From Colwellia sp. TT2012 (GTDB lineage Bacteria; Pseudomonadota; Gammaproteobacteria; Enterobacterales; Alteromonadaceae), in the NCBI RefSeq assembly GCF_001440345.1, contig NZ_LJYX01000014.1, positions 44,175-108,174 of the forward strand: DNA of 64,000 bases, written 5' to 3'. Each line of letters opens with the position of its first letter. Position 1 is the stretch's first letter. Position numbers and translations under genes: made by a program. Below the pieces are notes generated by a model. That model worked only from the letters and a program-made list of their open reading frames with translations. It had not been told where the DNA came from and ran no database searches. Below are positions 34,795 through 43,926 of the stretch, in pieces.

Positions 34795-35411
34795 TTATAA
34801 ATTTATAAATTTATATTGCAGTTCAATTTCTTTTGGTACTGGTGATGAGGTGTTAAAACAGCCAGCTTCTAGATCAATAGCCAATATATGAGCAAAACTT
34901 GGTGCCTGCTGAATTTTATGAATATACAGTTTATAGTTTTGTGATAATGAAACAACATCATATTGTTGATTTTTACTTGCCGGCTTAAGGTCATGCAAAG
35001 TACGAACATACAGTTTCTTATCAAAAGACAATGAAATATTTTCATACACTAACATGCCACCACGCTCAAAATGTCCTTCATATAAGTCAGCTTGTATAAC
35101 CATCTTCTCGCCACGCATTAAGCGTTGTAAATTAAATGGTTTGGGCTTAATGGTAATGAATTGACTATCTCTGATCGTCTGTAATATCGCCAAATCTTTG
35201 TTAGCTAATTTATACAGTAATTGCACATTATGAGGTTTTCTATAAAGCGGTAAATGAGACGCATAAATAGTAGAGCCCCGATTCACTAAGACCATACCAT
35301 GAACGCCCATATAAGCAGGATCTAATGGCGGTAATTCTTTAACGTCTTCCTCAGCAAAACTCATTTGATTTGACTTAACAGAACTAAAATAGTCAACAAC
35401 ATTTTTTTCAT
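34795..35411 (-). pseudogene. secreted protein with frameshifted signal peptide
   Basis: The main frame (189 codons) encodes DVKELPPLDPAYMGVHGMVL and LVNRGSTIYASHLPLYRKP, beta-rich and resembling a secreted protein. Its own start (MSFAEED) has no ribosome site. From the ATG at 35411 another frame encodes MKKMLLTILVLLSQI, a textbook signal peptide that ends where SFAEED begins. A single indel around AAATCAAATGAG (near 35362-35372) separates the two. The restored protein would be about 200 residues; the family is not recognised. Confidence 0.55.
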
Positions 35412-35570
35412 CAATAAATTCTCAGTATATATTTCGTTTGCATAGGAGTGAGAGATTAACACTAGAGTCAGCGAATGAATATTTAACCAAAGCTATTGCT
35501 AAAGCGCGCTACATAAAGCTAAAAGCTATCACTGCATCATATATCTTGGTCGAGATCATGGTAATAATTA

Positions 35571-35739
35571 GGCTATGTTGTAGTTTGGTGTTGTTGAGTA
35601 AACGAGCGAGACGCATAAACCCATCTATGGGGCTCCACACAAGCATTCATGCTTGTGAAGCTCGCTCTTATCACATCAGCAACACCTTCATTTAATCAGT
35701 GTGTTACATTATTGACACCAGTGTTCTACGACAGAGCCA
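35571..35739. mobile_element. MITE family 1, copy B
   Basis: GGCTATGTTGTAGTTTGGTG at the left and the inverted GGCTCTGTCGTAGAACACTG at the right are imperfect terminal inverted repeats. The interior shares GCATAAACCCATCTATGGGG and the CACAAGCAT/ATGCTTGTG hairpin with copies A and C. It lies upstream of radD. The rest of the gap 35412-35836 holds nothing else. Confidence 0.75.
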
Positions 35740-35836
35740 ATAATTAATGAAAATTAAAAATTGCCTTTAATTTTAGACTTAGCCACTATTTTGCTATTAT
35801 ATCGACTTTGCATTTACGATAAGGCAGCACCACTAC

Positions 35837-37699
35837 GTGGCAGTTTTTCAACTTAGAGATTACCAAGAAGAAGCCGTTGCTGCGGTGCTCAAACACTTCC
35901 GAAAAACCAATGAATCTGCGGTGATTGTTTTACCTACGGGATCGGGTAAGAGTTTAGTGATTGCCGAGCTTGCTCGTTTAGCAAAACGAAAAATACTGGT
36001 GCTAACTCACGTTAAAGAATTGGTAGAGCAGAATCATCAAAAATACCAAACATATGGTGTAACTGCCGGTATTTATTCAGCGGGTTTAAAACTCAAAGAA
36101 ACTCAACACCAGGTCACATTCGCCAGCATACAATCGGCAGCCCGAAACCTAAATGATTTCAGTGAGCCCTATTCATTAATTATTATTGACGAATGTCATC
36201 GAGTTAATCTGGCCAACCCAGAGACATCAAAAGCCGAATTAAATGCAGAGTTGAAAGGCAAGTCAAAAGACGAATCTAAAGACAAGTCAAACAGTAACCA
36301 ATATCAACAAATCATCGAGAAATTGATGCAGGTTAATCCCGAGGTGAAATTATTGGGTTTAACCGCAACCCCTTATCGTTTAGGTACGGGCTGGATTTAT
36401 CGAAAGCATTATCGAGGTTTCATCCGCAGTGAACAAAAACGGCCCTTTGAACACTGTATTTATGAACTACCTCTGCGCTACTTAATTAAACGCAAGTATT
36501 TAACCGAACCCAACTTAGTCGATGCCACCATCGAACACTATGACTTTAGTAGTCTTCGAGAAAATACCTCGGGCGAATATAGTCCTACAGAGATGAATAA
36601 TTTATTAAATAAAAATCACCGGGTGACTAAAAGTATTATTGAACAGGTCATTGAGTTAGGCGATAAACGTCAAGGCATTATGATATTTGCGGCAACGGTT
36701 GATCATGCAAAAGAAATTTTTAGTTACTTACCCGCTAAACTGAGTGCCTTAATCACCGGCGCCACCGATAGCACTGAGCGCGATCGTTTAATTAAGGCAT
36801 TCAAACGAAAAGAGATTAAATACCTGGTCAATGTTTCAGTATTAACCACTGGTTTTGATGCGCCCCATGTGGATATGATCGCGATATTACGGCCAACACA
36901 ATCGGTTAGTCTCTATCAGCAAATTATCGGTCGTGGGCTGCGTTTGAGTGATAACAAAAAAGATTGTTTGGTCATTGACTATACCGGCAATGATTTTGAC
37001 CTCTATCACCCCGAAGTGGGTGAGAAAAAGCCGAATAGCAAAAGCCAGCCGGTACAAGTCGTTTGCCCGAGTTGTCAATTTCCCAATATATTTTGGGGCA
37101 TCTGTGATGATGACGGTTATTTAGTTGAGCATTACGGCCGACGATGCCAAGGACTTATAGATGATCTCTGTAACGCCCAAGCAAAAGAGAGCCAATGTGA
37201 CTATCGCTTTGTCTTTAAAGAATGCCCGCACTGTGGTGGTGAAAATGATATTGCCGCGCGAACCTGTTTGCAGTGCTTCGAGCTATTAGTTGACCCCGAT
37301 GACATGTTAAAAAAGGCACTGCAACTTAAAGATTCTAAAATTATACGCTGTGCCGGTCTTAGTTTAACCGAGGTCGCTGACAAAGGGGCTGGCAAATTAA
37401 AAATCACTTACCATGATGAAGAAGGTGCCGAGCTCAGTGAATCTTTTGACTTTGCTAAAGCTAATCAAATTAAAGCGTTCAATGATATTTTTTCTAAACG
37501 TCTGAGTATTAAAATTGGTGTGCAACTGGGTTCAACCGAGTCATTCGAAGTAAACAACCTACAACAAGCATTAAAGCTAGCTAACATCTTGCCTTGTCCT
37601 GACTTTGTCATTGCCAGAAAACAAAAATATTACTGGCGCATTAAAAGCAGAATTTTTGACTATCAAGGCCGCTACCGAAAAGCCAATGAACTTAAATAA
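35837..37699 (+). CDS. radD: superfamily 2 helicase RadD
   Basis: 620 residues, GTG start (AAGG lies a little far upstream). The sequence matches E. coli RadD (YejH) along its length: LRDYQEEAVAAVLKHFRKT, VLPTGSGKSLVIAELARLA (Walker A), IIIDECHRVN (DEAH-type box), LLGLTATPYRLGTGWIYRKH, VLTTGFDAPHVDMIAILRPT and SLYQQIIGRGLRLSD (motif VI). The C-terminal zinc finger is present as CPSCQFPN, CDYRF and CPHCGGENDIAARTCLQC. An insert with KGKSKDESKDKSNSN is unique to this protein. RadD works in double-strand-break and crosslink repair with RecA and SSB. Confidence 0.9.
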   Translation: MAVFQLRDYQEEAVAAVLKHFRKTNESAVIVLPTGSGKSLVIAELARLAKRKILVLTHVKELVEQNHQKYQTYGVTAGIYSAGLKLKETQHQVTFASIQSAARNLNDFSEPYSLIIIDECHRVNLANPETSKAELNAELKGKSKDESKDKSNSNQYQQIIEKLMQVNPEVKLLGLTATPYRLGTGWIYRKHYRGFIRSEQKRPFEHCIYELPLRYLIKRKYLTEPNLVDATIEHYDFSSLRENTSGEYSPTEMNNLLNKNHRVTKSIIEQVIELGDKRQGIMIFAATVDHAKEIFSYLPAKLSALITGATDSTERDRLIKAFKRKEIKYLVNVSVLTTGFDAPHVDMIAILRPTQSVSLYQQIIGRGLRLSDNKKDCLVIDYTGNDFDLYHPEVGEKKPNSKSQPVQVVCPSCQFPNIFWGICDDDGYLVEHYGRRCQGLIDDLCNAQAKESQCDYRFVFKECPHCGGENDIAARTCLQCFELLVDPDDMLKKALQLKDSKIIRCAGLSLTEVADKGAGKLKITYHDEEGAELSESFDFAKANQIKAFNDIFSKRLSIKIGVQLGSTESFEVNNLQQALKLANILPCPDFVIARKQKYYWRIKSRIFDYQGRYRKANELK

Positions 37700-37769
37700 G
37701 CTCAAATAATCAAGAAGAACTTACCCTGATTATTTTAAATTATTGCAAAAATTAACTTACTACATTGAT

Positions 37770-37802
37770 AAAATATCGATAGAATTATCCATCGATATTT
37801 TT
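37770..37802. terminator. palindrome between radD and the oligopeptidase gene
   Basis: AAAATATCGAT and ATCGATATTTTT pair around AGAATTATCC. It lies 71-103 bp after radD and could be its terminator, ~30 bp ahead of the next GTG start. Confidence 0.5.
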
Positions 37803-37834
37803 CTTCCATTAATAAATTTATCTAGGAGCACTGA

Positions 37835-39988
37835 GTGCCAACATCTTTACTTACGACTTCATCTAAGCCTTCACTTAAACAAGAATCAGACAAAAAAACC
37901 AATGCTCCCATAGCTAAAAAAATCCCCCATAAAATGGCAATGCATAATCATCAGCGGGTGGATAATTATTATTGGATGCGTGATGACAAGCGTTGCGATG
38001 AAGACATATTGGCACACCTTAAGGATGAAAATAGCTATGCTGATGCCATGTTAGCCGAGCAAAAACCGTTACAAGAACATCTTTTTGAAGAGCTTAAAGC
38101 ACGTATCGTAAAAGACGATAATACCGTGCCGGCAAAAGACGGTAAGTATTGGTATCACAGTGAAATTAATGGCGAACAAGAGTATTCAAATTATTTCCGC
38201 ACAACCAGCTTTGCTGGTGACGACAAAACTCTGTTGTTAGATGTTAATGCGCGAGCCAAAGACCATGAATTTTATGACTTAGGTGATATATCAATAAGTC
38301 CTAATGATCAAATAATGACAATAGCTGAAGACACTGACAGCCGCCGTATTTACACCATTAATTTTAAAGACTTAAACAAGTTAAGCAACGAAACTGACGC
38401 ACAAGACGCTTATTTAACCGATGTTTTACTTGCAACGGAAGGACAGATTGTTTGGGCTAATGACAATCAAACGGTATTTTATGTAAAAAAAGACCTAGAA
38501 ACCTTGTTAGGTACACAAGTTTATCGCCATAAACTGGGTACACCACAAGCTGATGATGTTTTGGTATATGAAGAAGACGATCACAGCTTTTATATGAGTT
38601 TAGATAAAAGCAGAGATGAGTCACAAATTTATATTTGCTTACATGCCACTGAATCAACACATACTTTAACCCTTAGTGCCGATGAGCCTGAGGGCGAGTT
38701 TATTGAGCTACTGCCTTATCAAGAACAACACGAATATCACGCTGATAAAATGGGCGAACACTTTTATATTGTCAGCAACTATCAAGCTAAAAACTTTCGC
38801 TTAATGAAAGTCGCTGTCGATAAAGTTGATGATATAAGTAACTGGCAAGAAGTGATCCCACACAGAAAAGAGGTGCTACTTGAGGGCATTGAATTATTTC
38901 ATAACTTCATTGTGGTGACCGAACGTGAAAATGGCCAAATTCGTTTTATTGTGCACACCACAAGAGGTAAAAATTCTGGTCACCAGTATCCATTGTCTTT
39001 TGATGATCCGTGCTACTTTGCTTGTCTTGGCGATAACCCAGAGCCAAATAGTACTACGGCAAGATTATATTATTCGAGCTTAACCACACCCGGCTCTTTA
39101 TTTGAATTTGACTTAGCTACGGGTGAGCGCACGCTGCTTAAACAGCAAAAAGTATTAGGTGACTTTAACAAAGAAGATTATCAATCAGAGCGGTTATTTA
39201 TTACTGCGCGTGATGGTGTTGAAGTACCGGTATCCCTTGTTTATCGTAGCGATATGTTTAAAAAGGATGGCACTAACCCTCTTTTACAGTACGGTTATGG
39301 TGCGTATGGCATTACCATCGACCCTGATTTTTCCAGTCAAACATTAAGTCTGCTCGACCGAGGTTTTGTTTACGTTATCGCCCATATTCGGGGCTCAGAA
39401 ATGTTAGGTAGAGAATGGTATGAAACCGGTAAAAAAGAGCATAAACAAAATACCTTTAATGACTTTATTGATGTCACTAAGGCCTTGGTTGCCCAAGGTT
39501 ATGGCGCAAAAGATAAAATATTCGCCTCTGGCGGTAGCGCCGGCGGTTTATTAATGGGCGCTGTGGTAAACCAAGCACCTGAGCTGTATTTAGGCATTGG
39601 TGCACATGTACCCTTTTTAGATGTGTTAACCACTATGCTCGATGAAACCATACCGCTAACCACCAATGAATATGACGAATGGGGCAACCCGAACGAAGCC
39701 GAGGCTTACCATAGTATTTTAGCGTATTCGCCCATTGATAATATCAGTGCGCAACACTACCCCAATATACTGGTTACTACCGGACTGCACGACTCACAAG
39801 TGCAGTACTTTGAACCGATGAAGTGGGTAGCAAAAATGCGAGAGCTGAAAACCGATGATAACTTATTGTTATTTAAAACTGATATGGAAGCGGGCCATGG
39901 CGGCGCATCAGGACGTTTTAAAAGTTTAAGAGAAAAAGCCTTGGAAATGAGCTTTTTCATCTCATTGTTACCCGGTAAAGCTAGCTAA
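37835..39988 (+). CDS. ptrB: oligopeptidase B (S9 family)
   Basis: 717 residues starting at GTG with AGGAG six bases upstream. There is no signal peptide. The propeller region begins NYYWMRDDKRCDEDILAHL. The catalytic domain has LLQYGYGAYGITIDPDF, SGGSAGGLLMGAVVNQAPEL (nucleophile Ser in GGSAGG), IPLTTNEYDEWGNPNE, YSPIDNI, TGLHDSQVQYFEPMKWVAKM (Asp) and EAGHGGASGRF (His). These are the features of oligopeptidase B, which cleaves peptides after Lys and Arg in the cytoplasm. It fits the peptide-degrading lifestyle suggested by the secreted proteases. Confidence 0.88.
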   Translation: MPTSLLTTSSKPSLKQESDKKTNAPIAKKIPHKMAMHNHQRVDNYYWMRDDKRCDEDILAHLKDENSYADAMLAEQKPLQEHLFEELKARIVKDDNTVPAKDGKYWYHSEINGEQEYSNYFRTTSFAGDDKTLLLDVNARAKDHEFYDLGDISISPNDQIMTIAEDTDSRRIYTINFKDLNKLSNETDAQDAYLTDVLLATEGQIVWANDNQTVFYVKKDLETLLGTQVYRHKLGTPQADDVLVYEEDDHSFYMSLDKSRDESQIYICLHATESTHTLTLSADEPEGEFIELLPYQEQHEYHADKMGEHFYIVSNYQAKNFRLMKVAVDKVDDISNWQEVIPHRKEVLLEGIELFHNFIVVTERENGQIRFIVHTTRGKNSGHQYPLSFDDPCYFACLGDNPEPNSTTARLYYSSLTTPGSLFEFDLATGERTLLKQQKVLGDFNKEDYQSERLFITARDGVEVPVSLVYRSDMFKKDGTNPLLQYGYGAYGITIDPDFSSQTLSLLDRGFVYVIAHIRGSEMLGREWYETGKKEHKQNTFNDFIDVTKALVAQGYGAKDKIFASGGSAGGLLMGAVVNQAPELYLGIGAHVPFLDVLTTMLDETIPLTTNEYDEWGNPNEAEAYHSILAYSPIDNISAQHYPNILVTTGLHDSQVQYFEPMKWVAKMRELKTDDNLLLFKTDMEAGHGGASGRFKSLREKALEMSFFISLLPGKAS

Positions 39989-40005
39989 ATAAAATTAGCG
40001 GAGTA

Positions 40006-40033
40006 AAAGTTAGCGGAGTAATCTGCTAACTTT
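40006..40033 (+). terminator. stem-loop after the oligopeptidase gene
   Basis: AAAGTTAGC and GCTAACTTT form a 9-bp stem with a 10-base loop, 18 bp after the stop and followed by GTTATTC. The short repeat TTAGCGGAGTAA occurs twice here. Confidence 0.55.
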
Positions 40034-40114
40034 GTTATTCGCAAGCTTGCTCAGCCATTTATAAAAACTTCATAGTTTTCCCTTTAGGCTCAAAAACTAT
40101 TTTACTCTCAAACG

Positions 40115-41287
40115 TTAGCTTATTGCTTTTATAGCTCGCCCGATGCCATCAACGGTTAACGGAAACATTTTGTTGTCAATCAACTCATTGATCAGCCCTA
40201 TAGAGTGATAATAGGACCATTGCGCTTCAGGTTGCGGATTTAACCAGGCAATTTTACTAAAATGACTGGTAAGTCTATTCATATGGTCAGCGCCAGGTTT
40301 TTCATTCCAGTGTTCAACACTGCCGCCTGGGTAGGTGATTTCGTATGGCCCCATAGTGGCATCACCGACAAAAATCACTTTATAATCTGAGCCAAAGGTT
40401 CTGATGATTTCTTCAATATCGACAGTTTCGCTGCGACGTCTTTGGTTATCTCGCCACACTTTTTCGTAAACGCAGTTATGAAAATAAAAGAATTCTAAAT
40501 GTTTAAATTCGCTGTGCGCCGCTGAAAACAACTCTTCGCAGGTATGAATGTATTCATCCATAGAGCCGCCAATATCAAAGAACATCAATACTTTTACCGC
40601 GTTATGACGTTCTGGCTCCATGTGTACGTCAAGCATACCGCCATTTTTTGCCGTGGCGTGTATGGTGGTATTGATATCCAGCTTTTCACTGGCGCCAGTA
40701 CGGGCAAATTTCCTTAACTTTTTCAGCGCTAGTTTGATATTTCTAGAGCCCAATTCACGGTCTTGGTCGAAGTTTTTAAACTCACGTTTGTCCCACACTT
40801 TTACCGCACTGTTATTACGGTTTTTATCCTGCCCTACCCTAATACCTTCGGGGTTATAACCATAAGCACCAAAGGGCGATGTGCCACCGGTACCAACCCA
40901 TTTACTGCCGCCAGCATGACGTTTTTTCTGCTCTTCAAGTCGCTCTTTTAACGCCTTCATTAATTGGTCGAGGCCACCTAACGACTTAAGCTTTGCTTTT
41001 TCTTCATCACTTAAGTGCTTTTCAAACTCTTTTCTTAACCAATCTTCCGGTAGAAGCTGGTCAAAGATATCAATTTGTTCAATACCTTGGAAATATTCAG
41101 CAAAAGCACGATCATACTTATCGTAGTGAATTTCATCTTTAACCATGACTATTTTGGCAAGGTTATAAAAATCATCGACATTAGCAAAAATCACACCTTT
41201 TTTTAATACCGCGATTAAATCTAACAGTTCACGCAAACTACAGGGCACTTTGTGCTTTTTTAAGGCGAGGAAAAAATCAATAAACAC
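40115..41287 (-). CDS. CoxE-like VWA-domain protein
   Basis: 390 residues from a GTG, only 6 bp after the MoxR-type gene, so translationally close. The N-terminal ~200 residues are helical, with a basic linker (KERLEEQKKRHAGGSKW) and a glycine-rich stretch. The VWA domain starts near residue 230: VLMFFDIGGSMDEYIHTCEE is the metal-ion-dependent adhesion site (DxGGS variant typical of CoxE-like proteins), and VIFVGDATMGPYEI is the next strand. MoxR/VWA pairs act as chaperones that assemble or activate partner complexes. Its partner here is unknown. Confidence 0.8.
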   Translation of the reverse strand: MFIDFFLALKKHKVPCSLRELLDLIAVLKKGVIFANVDDFYNLAKIVMVKDEIHYDKYDRAFAEYFQGIEQIDIFDQLLPEDWLRKEFEKHLSDEEKAKLKSLGGLDQLMKALKERLEEQKKRHAGGSKWVGTGGTSPFGAYGYNPEGIRVGQDKNRNNSAVKVWDKREFKNFDQDRELGSRNIKLALKKLRKFARTGASEKLDINTTIHATAKNGGMLDVHMEPERHNAVKVLMFFDIGGSMDEYIHTCEELFSAAHSEFKHLEFFYFHNCVYEKVWRDNQRRRSETVDIEEIIRTFGSDYKVIFVGDATMGPYEITYPGGSVEHWNEKPGADHMNRLTSHFSKIAWLNPQPEAQWSYYHSIGLINELIDNKMFPLTVDGIGRAIKAIS

Positions 41288-41293
41288 GGCTAG

Positions 41294-42127
41294 TTACCTG
41301 TTTCTACGGGTCATAAAGGCAAGTCTTTCCATTAAAGAAACGTCTTGCTCATTTTTTAATAAGGCGCCAAATAAAGGAATAATGTCAGATTTTTTATCCA
41401 TTAAAACCTCTTGGGCAATATCATCAGCCATCAGCAGTTTTAGCCAATCAATTAATTCTGACGTTGACGGTTTTTTCTTCATGCCTTTTAATTCTCTTAA
41501 CTCAAAAAACACGTCTAATGTTTGCTTTAATAAGTCTTGTTTAACATGAGGATGGTGAACGTCGATAATTTGCTGCATTTCAGTTTTTGTTGGGAATTTA
41601 ATGTAGTGAAAAAAGCAGCGTCTTAAAAAGGCATCAGGTAATTCTTTTTCATTATTTGAAGTGATAATGATAATTGGACGTTGTTTCGCTTTGATAACCT
41701 GTTGAGTTTCATAAACAAAAAACTCCATTTTATCAAGCTCTTGTAATAAATCGTTCGGAAATTCAATGTCAGCTTTATCTATTTCATCAATGAGCAATAT
41801 ACAACGTTCGTCTTCTTCGAACGCCTGCCATAACTTACCTTTAATAATATAGTTACCGATATCATTTACCCGTTCATCGCCAAGTTGACTGTCACGCAAG
41901 CGCGATACCGCGTCATATTCGTATAAACCTTGTTGCGCTTTTGTCGTTGATTTGATGTGCCATTGGTACAACTTACAATTGAGTGACTTAGCCAATTCTT
42001 CCGCTAATTGTGTTTTACCTGTGCCGGGCTCCCCTTTAATCAATAAAGGTTTTTCTAGGGTGATGGCGGCATTCACGGCTAAGCGAAGATCGTCTGATGC
42101 TATGTAATTTTCAGTACTGTTAAACAT
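41294..42127 (-). CDS. MoxR-type AAA+ ATPase
   Basis: 277 residues. Walker A is GEPGTGKTQLAEELA, Walker B CILLIDEIDKADIEF, sensor I PIIIITSNNEKELPDAFLRR with the arginine finger pair. The order matches MoxR-family ATPases, which work with a VWA protein; the VWA gene follows directly. It is divergent from the kinase-FHA cluster that begins 436 bp away on the other strand, so a role in assembling that complex is possible but unproven. Confidence 0.85.
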   Translation of the reverse strand: MFNSTENYIASDDLRLAVNAAITLEKPLLIKGEPGTGKTQLAEELAKSLNCKLYQWHIKSTTKAQQGLYEYDAVSRLRDSQLGDERVNDIGNYIIKGKLWQAFEEDERCILLIDEIDKADIEFPNDLLQELDKMEFFVYETQQVIKAKQRPIIIITSNNEKELPDAFLRRCFFHYIKFPTKTEMQQIIDVHHPHVKQDLLKQTLDVFFELRELKGMKKKPSTSELIDWLKLLMADDIAQEVLMDKKSDIIPLFGALLKNEQDVSLMERLAFMTRRNR

Positions 42128-42257
42128 GTTATTACTACCTATTGAGAGCCTATTGATAAGCTATTCAGAACTTAATCAGCTGACAATTCATAGCAAGTGA
42201 TTTTTTATAAAATGTCATTGAAATTGTCATTGTAAATTAACTGATGATTTATTTGGC

Positions 42258-42304
42258 CCTGAAATAGAAACAGTAGCTGTTTGTTACTGTTCTTTATTTT
42301 CAGG
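42258..42304. promoter_or_regulatory. 47-bp palindrome between divergent units
   Basis: CCTGAAATAGAAACAGTA and TACTGTTCTTTATTTTCAGG are near-perfect inverted repeats around a short centre. It sits in the 435-bp space between the MoxR-VWA unit and the kinase-FHA cluster, upstream of both starts, and could be a shared operator or a transcript hairpin. The rest of this space is AT-rich with no gene. Confidence 0.45.
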
Positions 42305-42562
42305 ACATTTCTGGGCGAAATGATAACACCATAAATACCCGTAAAAATAGCAAAATAAAACAATCGTTTTAATTAGCTGTTTTTATTTTTATAATTTCGT
42401 ATTTTTAATCTGCAAGTGGCATCTGAAGGCTCTATTGTTGTTACTTGTTGGCGACGATATTTCTTTATTGGTGAGCATTTCAGAGTGGCATGGTGAAAAA
42501 ATCGCTCAAAGAATTTTATAACTAAATTTAATCATTAACGATAACCATTAATTGAGTTAACT

Positions 42563-43006
42563 ATGCAAGATACGACCTCAACTGCCATGACTGAAGTTGC
42601 CTTAGGACTTTCTATGGCGTTTTTTACTTTACTCATTGTCGCTTTGTTATCAATGAGTGTCCCTAAAGAAAGAACTACGACAGAAAAGCTTAAACCGACA
42701 ACTAACATACCTGATGACCTAAAAGACAATAAAGTTATTGATATTCAAATGAAAAATAATCATAGCGGCAATAGCACTATGCAATTCGCCTTTTACTTCA
42801 AGCAAAAATTCTATGACAGTGCTTTAGTTTTACGCACTATTGATAGCTTTTCTAAAGAGCAAACGTTGATTATTGCCGTAGATCCCACGTTAGCTTTTGC
42901 TGAAGTATTTGCTTTAAGACAACAAATAAACCACCCAAAGCTTGCTATTACCACATCAAATAATGCTTGGCGTACACGCTTACAACAAATTGGCATCAAC
43001 TTATGA
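42563..43006 (+). CDS. ExbD/TolR-like protein
   Basis: 147 residues with one N-terminal membrane helix (about 11-32, EVALGLSMAFFTLLIVALLS) and a periplasmic domain from ~75. The domain pattern QTLIIAVDPTLAFAEVFALR followed by LAITTSNNAWRTRLQQIGI resembles the beta-alpha folding unit of ExbD/TolR proteins. Length and topology also fit. It has no family-type Asp in the helix that I can be sure of; E11 is the nearest acidic residue. Paired with the ExbB-like gene at 49769, it would form an ion-driven stator. It is first in the cluster; its stop overlaps the next start (ATGA). Confidence 0.55.
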   Translation: MQDTTSTAMTEVALGLSMAFFTLLIVALLSMSVPKERTTTEKLKPTTNIPDDLKDNKVIDIQMKNNHSGNSTMQFAFYFKQKFYDSALVLRTIDSFSKEQTLIIAVDPTLAFAEVFALRQQINHPKLAITTSNNAWRTRLQQIGINL

Positions 43007-43809
43007 ATCAAATAAAATGGCTTACTCTCTTCGTTGCAATTTTTGCCACGCTAATGCGGTCGCCAGTGGCTATTGCTATTAACTCTGCTAGTAACTCGGC
43101 TAATAACATGGCCATACAACAACTATTGGTTGATGAAGCAAATCGACAAGGCATTGATCCCGCTTTAGCCTTAGCAATGGCAGAAGTTGAGTCGAATTTC
43201 AATCCAAAGGCATTAAGTAAAGCAGGAGCGAAAGGTGTTATGCAGATTATGCCAGCAACAGCACAAAAAGTTTTTGGCATTTCATCAGAGCAGCTTTATG
43301 ATGAAAAAATTAATATTCATTTAGGCATTCGTTTTATAAAGCAGTTATTAACGCGTTATAACCAACGCCTTGATATTGCACTTTCACATTATAATGGTGG
43401 CTCAGCGGTACAAGATAAATGGGGCCGGTTACGGGTCATTCCGGCCACTAAGAGATACGTCAATAAAGTATTATCTGCTCGAGAAAAGTATAACTATAAG
43501 GCTTATCAGTTATCAATTGGCGACTATCACAGCGCACTAACCACAACTAACCACATAACTAAGCCTAAAAAACATTATTTAGCAGCAACAGCTGAGCAAT
43601 CACTTTATCAAAAAGTTGAGAAATTGCGTACTTTACGTTTGCACAACATCATGCGTAATACTCAAGGTAAATCATCCGCAGTAAATAAAACACCTCATGT
43701 ATATACAAGTATTACTCAAAAAAATAAAGTGAAAAATATACAGAAAACACTGTTCCCCTTGTCAGAAAAACGAAAAAAAGTACTCAGTTGGGAAGCTATA
43801 TATAACTAA
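43003..43809 (+). CDS. SLT-type lytic transglycosylase
   Basis: 268 residues from the ATG at 43003, which overlaps the previous stop as ATGA. A signal sequence occupies residues 1-26. The transglycosylase SLT domain spans ~40-165: ALAMAEVESNFNPKALSKAG has the catalytic Glu (E63), then AKGVMQIMPATAQ, NIHLGIRFIKQLL and DIALSHYNGGSAV. It cleaves peptidoglycan glycan strands to 1,6-anhydro ends. The C-terminal ~100 residues are basic and not recognised. In this cluster it may open the wall for a machine crossing the periplasm. Confidence 0.85.
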   Translation: MNQIKWLTLFVAIFATLMRSPVAIAINSASNSANNMAIQQLLVDEANRQGIDPALALAMAEVESNFNPKALSKAGAKGVMQIMPATAQKVFGISSEQLYDEKINIHLGIRFIKQLLTRYNQRLDIALSHYNGGSAVQDKWGRLRVIPATKRYVNKVLSAREKYNYKAYQLSIGDYHSALTTTNHITKPKKHYLAATAEQSLYQKVEKLRTLRLHNIMRNTQGKSSAVNKTPHVYTSITQKNKVKNIQKTLFPLSEKRKKVLSWEAIYN

Positions 43810-43926
43810 TCACTTTAAACCATCTTGTTAAATAATTCATTACTGCAAATAAAGACCTTTAAAAATCACCAAAGGCTTTTATAACCCAGTTTATACAATT
43901 TTATCGCCAATCAATGGAGAAAAGGC

